Assembly: GCF_024508235.1 (NCBI RefSeq)
Contig: NZ_CP101943.1
Location: 186,001 to 250,000, forward strand
Direction of reading: 5' to 3'
DNA from: Halococcus qingdaonensis
Lineage (GTDB): Archaea; Halobacteriota; Halobacteria; Halobacteriales; Halococcaceae
DNA: 64,000 bases
The translations under genes and the position numbers were made by a program. Below are positions 59,458 to 64,000 of this stretch, piece by piece; positions within the stretch are counted from its first letter, which is position 1, and every line of letters starts with the position of its first letter. The notes beneath the pieces are model-generated. The model worked only from the letters and a program-made list of their open reading frames with translations, had not been told where the DNA came from and ran no database searches.

Positions 59458-60465
59458 TCAGAGCACGAGATAGACGGCGGCGTAGGCGATCGACGCGAGC
59501 GTCACCGCCGCCAGCCCGGTGAGTGTGGCCGTCAACACGCTCTCGCCGTCGAGCGCTCGTCGGGATCGACGGAGGCGGCGGACGAGCGGGGCCGGCCCGA
59601 CGGCACCAACCGCGAGCACGCTGAAGACGAACTCGTAGGACGAATCGACCGTCGGCGCGGGCACCGCGAGCGCGGCCACCGCGTAGGCGACCCCGAGCGT
59701 CGCGCGCCCGTGAATGTAGCTCGTCGGGCTGCGGTCGGTGAGCTCGCAGTAGACGATCGCCGCGAGCCAGATGGTGAGCAGTTCGAGCCAGAACGAGCCG
59801 AGCAGATGCAGCGTCGGATCGGCGGTGAGGACGATACGCTCGCTCACGAGCCGAGTGGCGAACGGGTAGAGCATGTGTGGCGGTTCGCCGGTGAACAGAT
59901 CGCCGAACGGATGGCTGATGAAGCCGATCAGCGCCGTCAACAGTATCGCTTTCGGCCCGAGATCGCCGTAGTGCGCACCGAGTTCGGCGATCGCGAGGCT
60001 CGTGAGCGCGAACGCGGCCATCACGAGCGCGCCGAGTGGCCCGCTCACGACGCCGGCGACCGCGACCAGCCCGCCGAGCGCGACCAGTGCGCCACCGCTC
60101 TCGGCGTTCAACAGCGAGCGGAGACGCTCGCTGTTCGGCGGCGACTCGTCGCTCCCGTCGCTTGCTGCTTCGCTCCGTGCACGACTCCAGAACCAGAGCG
60201 CGACGGCCACGACCGTGCCGACGACCAGCGAGTGGGTCACGGCGCGGTGGACGAGGTTGCCGGCCGACCAGAAGCTCTCGGCGGCGTCGGCGACACCGCT
60301 GGCCGAGGCCAGCCCGACCGGCGCGTAGAGGATGTCGACGTCGGGGGCGGTGGCGAACGCGCCCGCCGACGCGCCGAGGGCCAACGAGCGCTTGCGCGAG
60401 CAGCCGACCAGGCGCGCTCCGCCCGCGACGGTCGCGAACGCACCCAGTGCGTGGCCGACGAACAT
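59458..60465 (-). CDS. Membrane-bound metal-dependent hydrolase (DUF457/YdjM-like)
   Basis: A 335-residue polytopic protein. MFVGHALGAFATVAGGARLVG and AFATAPDVDILYAP, then NLVHRAVTHSLVVG (the conserved H-R-x-x-T-H-S), FISHPFGDLFTGEPPHMLYPF (H-P-x-x-D) and a string of TM segments define the family of YdjM/LexA-regulated membrane hydrolases. All the metal-binding His/Asp residues are present. TTTATG (60490-60495 on minus) at 25-30 bases upstream favours 60465 over the in-frame ATG at 60492. Confidence 0.85.
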   Translation of the reverse strand: MFVGHALGAFATVAGGARLVGCSRKRSLALGASAGAFATAPDVDILYAPVGLASASGVADAAESFWSAGNLVHRAVTHSLVVGTVVAVALWFWSRARSEAASDGSDESPPNSERLRSLLNAESGGALVALGGLVAVAGVVSGPLGALVMAAFALTSLAIAELGAHYGDLGPKAILLTALIGFISHPFGDLFTGEPPHMLYPFATRLVSERIVLTADPTLHLLGSFWLELLTIWLAAIVYCELTDRSPTSYIHGRATLGVAYAVAALAVPAPTVDSSYEFVFSVLAVGAVGPAPLVRRLRRSRRALDGESVLTATLTGLAAVTLASIAYAAVYLVL

Positions 60466-60563
60466 ACCGCTGCTGACGGCCGGGACGGGCATAAACCGTT
60501 CGTGGTGGGATCGTCAGCATCACGAAACGAACGGCATTTCAACGCTGCCCGAATCACCCCGGT

Positions 60564-61739
60564 ATGGAACGACCCGCGGTGGGTGAACTCACCCCGCCCA
60601 ACCGAACGCTGATGGGTCCCGGCCCGAGCGACGTCCACCCGCGCGTTCGCCGCGCGATGGCCACGCCGCTCGTCGGTCATCTCGACCCCGCGTTCGTCGA
60701 TCTGATGGACGAAGTCCAGGACCTCCTCCGATACGTCTTCCGGACCGACAACGAGTGGACGATCCCGATCAGTGGGACCGGCTCGGCGGCGATGGAGGCC
60801 GCCATCGCGAACCTCACCGAACCGGGCGACACGGTCGTGGTCCCCGGCAACGGCTACTTCGGCGGGCGGATGGCGTCGATGGTCGAGCGGGTCGGCGGCG
60901 AGACCGTGACGGTCGACGCCCCGTGGGGCGAACCGCTCGATATCGACGACGTGCGTGCGGCCTTCGACGCTCACGATCCCGACCTGCTGGCGTTCGTCCA
61001 CGGCGAGACGAGCACCGGTGTGCTCCAGCCCGACGTGCCGGCGCTCACCGAACTCGCCCACGACAACGACGCGCTCACCATCGTCGACGCGGTGACGACG
61101 TTCGGTGGCGTCGAGCTCAAAGTCGACGAGTGGGAGGTCGACGCGGCGTACTCGGCCGCCCAGAAGTGTCTCTCCGCGCCGCCGGGGGCGAGCCCGCTCA
61201 CGCTCGGCGAGCAGGCGATGGCGAAGATCGAAGGGCGTGAATCGTCGGTGAACTCCTGGTATCTCGATCTCACCGAGCTCACCGATTACTGGGGCGAGGA
61301 GCGTGCCTACCACCACACAGCGCCGATCACGAACGTCTACGCGCTGCGGGAGGCGCTGCGCCTCGCCGCCGAGGAAGGGATCGAAGCGCGCTGGGAGCGC
61401 CACGAACGCGTCGCGAACGGGCTCCGAGCCGGCATCGAGGCGATGGGCCTCGAACTCGCGAGCACGAGCTGGCTGCCGAGCCTGAACACCGTTCGCCTGC
61501 CCGCCGACGTCGAGGACGCGGACGTGACCGACGCGCTGCTCGACGGCTACGATATCGAGGTCGCAGGCGGGCTGGGCGATCTCTCCGGCGAGATCCTCCG
61601 GGTCGGCTGTATGGGCCATTCTGCGCGCCGCTCGAACGTGTTATCGGTTCTCGGCGCGCTCGGCGACGTTCTCGGCGAGAGCGACGGGATCGACGCCGAC
61701 GCGGGACTCGCGGCGGCGCGAAAAGAGCTGTCGAACTAG
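60564..61739 (+). CDS. Class V PLP aminotransferase (alanine/serine-glyoxylate type), second gene
   Basis: A 391-residue enzyme. MGPGPSDVHPRV is the N-terminal substrate loop, SGTGSAAMEAAIANL the cofactor-phosphate loop, IVDAVTTFGG the Asp (about 175) and SAAQKCLSAPPG the Schiff-base Lys (about 201). It has full family length, unlike the shorter gene at 1322, and keeps the SxWYLD and YHHTAPI segments characteristic of alanine/serine-glyoxylate enzymes. Its TAG overlaps the stop of the convergent gene in a shared CTAG. Confidence 0.92.
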   Translation: MERPAVGELTPPNRTLMGPGPSDVHPRVRRAMATPLVGHLDPAFVDLMDEVQDLLRYVFRTDNEWTIPISGTGSAAMEAAIANLTEPGDTVVVPGNGYFGGRMASMVERVGGETVTVDAPWGEPLDIDDVRAAFDAHDPDLLAFVHGETSTGVLQPDVPALTELAHDNDALTIVDAVTTFGGVELKVDEWEVDAAYSAAQKCLSAPPGASPLTLGEQAMAKIEGRESSVNSWYLDLTELTDYWGEERAYHHTAPITNVYALREALRLAAEEGIEARWERHERVANGLRAGIEAMGLELASTSWLPSLNTVRLPADVEDADVTDALLDGYDIEVAGGLGDLSGEILRVGCMGHSARRSNVLSVLGALGDVLGESDGIDADAGLAAARKELSN

Positions 61740-62074
61740 GCGAGCAGCGTCGGCCCGAGCGACGGGTGGAGCACGTCGTACTCGCCCGTACCGTCGACAC
61801 CGATGACTGCCCAGTCGTAGTCGGGTTTGGCGTCGAGCAGGCGGTCCCTGAGATCGTGGGCCGCGTCCATCCACGCGACGAAACAGCGAAGCTCGCCCGA
61901 TTCGGGCAGTTCGGTCGCCTCGTCGGCGGCCGTGACGCGGACGACGCGCCACTTGCGTTCGGCTCTGAGCTCGCAGCCGCTGCCCGAGACGGTGTAGCCG
62001 AGTTCCGTGAATATCGACCGGGCCTCCTCGGACGGGGTTGTGGTAACAGTCCCCATTGGCAGAGAGGTACGCAT
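61736..62074 (-). CDS. Uncharacterised conserved haloarchaeal protein
   Basis: A 112-residue acidic protein, starting MRTSLPMGTVTTTPSEEARSIFTELGYTVSGSGCELRAERKWRVVRVT and ending YDWAVIGVDGTGEYDVLHPSLGPTLLA. A compact alpha/beta domain is likely. I recognise it as a haloarchaeal-type protein of unknown function, without certain family number. The in-frame ATG at 62131 adds 19 residues (MGGNVKTTILFG) that look less conserved. Convergent with the aminotransferase through a shared CTAG. Confidence 0.65.
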   Translation of the reverse strand: MRTSLPMGTVTTTPSEEARSIFTELGYTVSGSGCELRAERKWRVVRVTAADEATELPESGELRCFVAWMDAAHDLRDRLLDAKPDYDWAVIGVDGTGEYDVLHPSLGPTLLA

Positions 62075-62160
62075 GCCGACATCATAAACGTTCGTGCCAA
62101 ACAATATCGTTGTTTTGACATTCCCTCCCACTAGAAGGGCGAGTTCCCCTCATCGGATCG

Positions 62161-62187
62161 CCCGACAGGAGTTTTCGTACTGTCGGG
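62161..62187. promoter_or_regulatory. Perfect 8-base inverted repeat between divergent genes
   Basis: CCCGACAG (62161-62168) and CTGTCGGG (62180-62187), spaced by eleven bases, lie between the minus gene (ATG 62074) and the HTH-10 gene. Could be an operator for the adjacent regulator or an RNA hairpin. Confidence 0.4.
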
Positions 62188-62301
62188 TGAGAGACCGTCG
62201 ACGGCGCGTTCCGTGAGGCATATACCGCGGTTGATGATGAGGGTGGTACGGAGTGATCAGCGATCCTTCGCGTCGAATTCCGCACCGTCCCGACCGGTGT
62301 G

Positions 62302-62952
62302 ATGGAAAAGCTCGGCTCTCGCGTCGACGGCGTCCGTAGCATCGAGCTCGACAACGCCTTCTACATCGAGGACGGGAAGTGGATCGAATCGCTCACCATA
62401 TCCTCGACGACTGATTTCGATCCCCACGACGCCATCGCGGACATCTGGGGCGTGCGGATGTTCTACACGCACGAAATTCCGACCGGGCCGTCCGATATCG
62501 TCGTCCGTCGGCTCACGCTCGTCGCCAACGAGTCGTATCCGTTCATCCTCGGACTGGTGCTGCGCCGCGAGGCGATCCCGAACCGGATCGTTCTCCAGGG
62601 GAACGAGTTCGAGGCCGTCGTGACCGCGCGGAACTGGGAGTCGTTTCGGGCGCTCGCCGACGATCTCGAAGAATCACTGGGTGCGTTCGAGCTGCAGAGC
62701 GTGAGTCAAATAGAGAACCCCGGCGAGCCGCTGGACGGTGGCCGAATAACCGAGTTCGTCACGACGAAGCTCGCGGACGAACAGCTCGCGGTGCTCGAAA
62801 CCGCCTACGAACTGGGCTATTTCGACGTTCCGCGAACGGCGTCGACGAACGAGATCGCCGAGGCGCTGGACGTCTCCCAGTCGACAGCCAGCGAGCGACT
62901 GCGGGTCGCAGAACGAAACCTCCTCGCGCTGCTCTACGGCTCACGCGAGTAG
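62302..62952 (+). CDS. HTH-10 (Bat-type) transcription regulator
   Basis: A 216-residue regulator. The N-terminal sensor-like domain (about 1-145) is followed by HTH_10: LADEQLAVLETAYELGYFDVPRTASTNEIAEALDVSQSTASERLRVAERNLLALLYG. It may regulate the binding protein gene that starts 116 bases downstream. The frame stays open upstream to 62257 as SAILRVEFRTVPTGV, which looks like the normal family N-terminus (an R-V-E-F-R strand) but offers no ATG, GTG or TTG; GTG at 62299 or ATG at 62302 are the first starts. Confidence 0.82.
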   Translation: MEKLGSRVDGVRSIELDNAFYIEDGKWIESLTISSTTDFDPHDAIADIWGVRMFYTHEIPTGPSDIVVRRLTLVANESYPFILGLVLRREAIPNRIVLQGNEFEAVVTARNWESFRALADDLEESLGAFELQSVSQIENPGEPLDGGRITEFVTTKLADEQLAVLETAYELGYFDVPRTASTNEIAEALDVSQSTASERLRVAERNLLALLYGSRE

Positions 62953-62990
62953 TAGCACGATCAGCAGATGCTGGCCGGTGCAAAGTACTG

Positions 62991-62999
62991 GTATATAAA
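62991..62999 (+). promoter_or_regulatory. TATA element before the binding-protein gene
   Basis: TATATAAAG, an almost perfect archaeal TATA box, 69-77 bases before the ATG at 63068, predicts a leader of about 45 bases. Confidence 0.55.
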
Positions 63000-63067
63000 G
63001 ATCGGTCGTGACCGACGGGTATCGGGAGTAGTTTCAATGAGACACCTTCCATTCGCCAGTTCGTAGC

Positions 63068-64000
63068 ATGGTACCGAACGACCACCACGAACCGACCGAT
63101 GCCACCAGCACGCGGCGGATCAGCCGTCGACGATGGCTCGCCGCCGCGGCCGGCACCGCCGGCCTGTCGATGCTCGCGGGCTGTAGCTCGGCTCTCGGCG
63201 GGCGCGACGCCGGGAACACCCTCGACGCCGACGTTCCGAAAGGAACGCCCGCGAGCGTCGAGACGAAATACTGGCACGACTGGCCGACACTCGACGACGC
63301 GACACAGGCCGAGGGTCCCCCGCTCGACTACACCGCACGTGCGGGAGCAGCGCTCGAAACGCTGACGATGGAGTTTTCGAGCGACGACGACCCGTGGAGC
63401 AAACAGCACGCGCTGATGATGAAGAGCAGCGTCAACGCGTTGGGCGCTCCCGCTCGCATCGTCGACCGGCCGCTGAACCAACTGTACGCACAGAGCTGGG
63501 ACACGCCGGGACTCGAACACGTGTTCTCGATGAGCACCCACGGCCCGGACCCGGTCCGCGGGATCGGACCGAATGCACTGTTGACGCGGCGCTCAAAGGA
63601 CAGTCCGTTCAACTACGACAACTACTGGCACCCGCGGATCAACGAACTCCTCGACGAACAGGACGAAATCACCGAGGACGAGCAACGACGGGCCGAACTC
63701 GTGCGGGAGATCCAGGCGATCTTCGCCGAGGACGTCGGCGCGATCATCAGCCTCTTTCCGGACGTGATCACCGCGGCGAACACGCGTAATTTCAACGGAT
63801 ACGTTCCGACGCCCGGTCCCGGCCCGACCCGGGACACCTTCCAGTGGACGGAGGTCAACCTCCAACCGCGGACGGGTGATCGGAGCTACGTCAAGGGGAC
63901 GACCACGTCGATGAACTCGCTCAATCAGCCGTGGTCGGCCGGCGGTGCCGAGGAGTACCGCCTCAAATACATCTACGACGGGCTGTTCGACGCCTCGCCG
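63068..64000 (+). CDS. SBP_bac_5-type ABC substrate-binding lipoprotein with permuted lobes, 3' part outside window
   Basis: The first 311 residues are present. The Tat signal ISRRRWLAAAAG and lipobox SMLAGC make it a lipid-anchored extracellular protein. After a short linker comes a segment like the C-terminal lobe of oligopeptide-binding proteins: FSMSTHGPDPVRG, NYDNYWHPRINELLDEQDEITEDEQRRAELVREIQAIFAED and IISLFPDVITAANTRNFNGYVPT. Only then, from about residue 280, comes TSMNSLNQPWSAGGAEEYRLKYIYDGLFDAS, which in ordinary family members is at the N-terminus. The rest, and thus the remaining topology, lies beyond 64000. Confidence 0.8.
   Translation, partial: MVPNDHHEPTDATSTRRISRRRWLAAAAGTAGLSMLAGCSSALGGRDAGNTLDADVPKGTPASVETKYWHDWPTLDDATQAEGPPLDYTARAGAALETLTMEFSSDDDPWSKQHALMMKSSVNALGAPARIVDRPLNQLYAQSWDTPGLEHVFSMSTHGPDPVRGIGPNALLTRRSKDSPFNYDNYWHPRINELLDEQDEITEDEQRRAELVREIQAIFAEDVGAIISLFPDVITAANTRNFNGYVPTPGPGPTRDTFQWTEVNLQPRTGDRSYVKGTTTSMNSLNQPWSAGGAEEYRLKYIYDGLFDASP

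Noticed and set aside
1322-61739. The two class V aminotransferases (1322 and 60564) and two phosphodiesterases (15557 and 56528) as a segmental duplication
   Set aside because: Each pair is far diverged, has different neighbours and differs in length, so they are old paralogues or separate families rather than a duplicated segment.
62132-62301. Possible IS end (CCTCCC...AGGGCGAG) near 62125
   Set aside because: The short resemblance to IS left-end hairpins lacks the CGTAAGCT box and the GGATGTCA terminus.
1-64000. tRNA or rRNA genes
   Set aside because: The intergenic gaps were read for tRNA-like GGTTCGA/T-loop and CCA-end patterns and for rRNA core motifs; none formed a convincing structure.

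Overview
The window reads as a chromosomal stretch of an extreme halophilic archaeon (class Halobacteria). The evidence is the uniformly high GC, very acidic proteins, Tat-type (SRRxFL) secreted lipoproteins, leaderless starts with TATA elements about 25-35 bases upstream, and archaeal or haloarchaeal marker genes: TFB, aCPSF1, NreA with a C-terminal PCNA-binding motif, DUF371, DUF373, DUF5789, HTH-10 (Bat-type) regulators and the rnhA-tfb neighbourhood. A Halococcus-like genome is possible, but the genus cannot be fixed from this sequence alone. No rRNA, tRNA or CRISPR array was seen.

Layout. 1-0.8 kb: 5' half of an IS1341-type tnpB with its left end. 0.9-3.8 kb: UV-endonuclease-like gene, class V aminotransferase, MFS transporter. 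3.9-17.1 kb: a surface-glycan island with a GT-C membrane glycosyltransferase, the four dTDP-L-rhamnose genes (rfbA, rfbD, rfbB, rfbC), two Methyltransf_24-like methyltransferases, two GT2 enzymes (one fused to a DUF2304-type membrane domain), a NodB-type deacetylase, an LPG-synthase-like (flippase-like) membrane protein and a phosphodiesterase. 17.2-18.7 kb: complete IS1341-type element. 18.8-27.1 kb: three-repeat Tat protein, DHA2 efflux pump, macro-domain protein, and a TAXI-TRAP transporter operon (receptor, DUF1850, fused permease). 27.1 kb: a 56-base solo IS right end. 27.4-32.3 kb: aCPSF1, DMT transporter, endonuclease III, DUF371. 32.4-33.9 kb: second complete IS1341-type element. 33.9-50.8 kb: mostly housekeeping, with a degenerate GH2 protein, coiled-coil protein, SppA, deaminase, DUF373, AroD, DUF5789, two CPBP proteases, NreA, TFB, RNase HI, PadR regulator, pyrophosphatase, HTH-10 regulator, APC permease and M20 peptidase. 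50.8-55.9 kb: minus-strand cluster of a TMTC-like GT-C protein, ADP-forming acyl-CoA synthetase and a DRTGG/Pta-like protein. 56-62.1 kb: 42-aa CPxCG protein, tnpB relic, phosphodiesterase, dodecin, membrane proteins, second class V aminotransferase. 62.3-64 kb: HTH-10 regulator and the start of an unusual Tat lipoprotein substrate-binding protein that runs off the end.

The most interesting signals are these. (1) The oligopeptide-type binding protein at the right edge looks circularly permuted: its C-lobe-like part precedes its N-lobe-like part. (2) A dispersed set of TnpB/omega-RNA elements comprises two tnpB genes lacking the canonical RuvC-II glutamate, plus a solo right end and a tnpB relic whose terminal hairpins differ by a compensatory base pair. 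(3) A compact dTDP-rhamnose/flippase/deacetylase/phosphodiesterase island. (4) Several degenerate-active-site proteins (a GH2 without its NE motif, a CPBP protein without its EE motif) and convergent gene pairs that share one CTAG as both stop codons.
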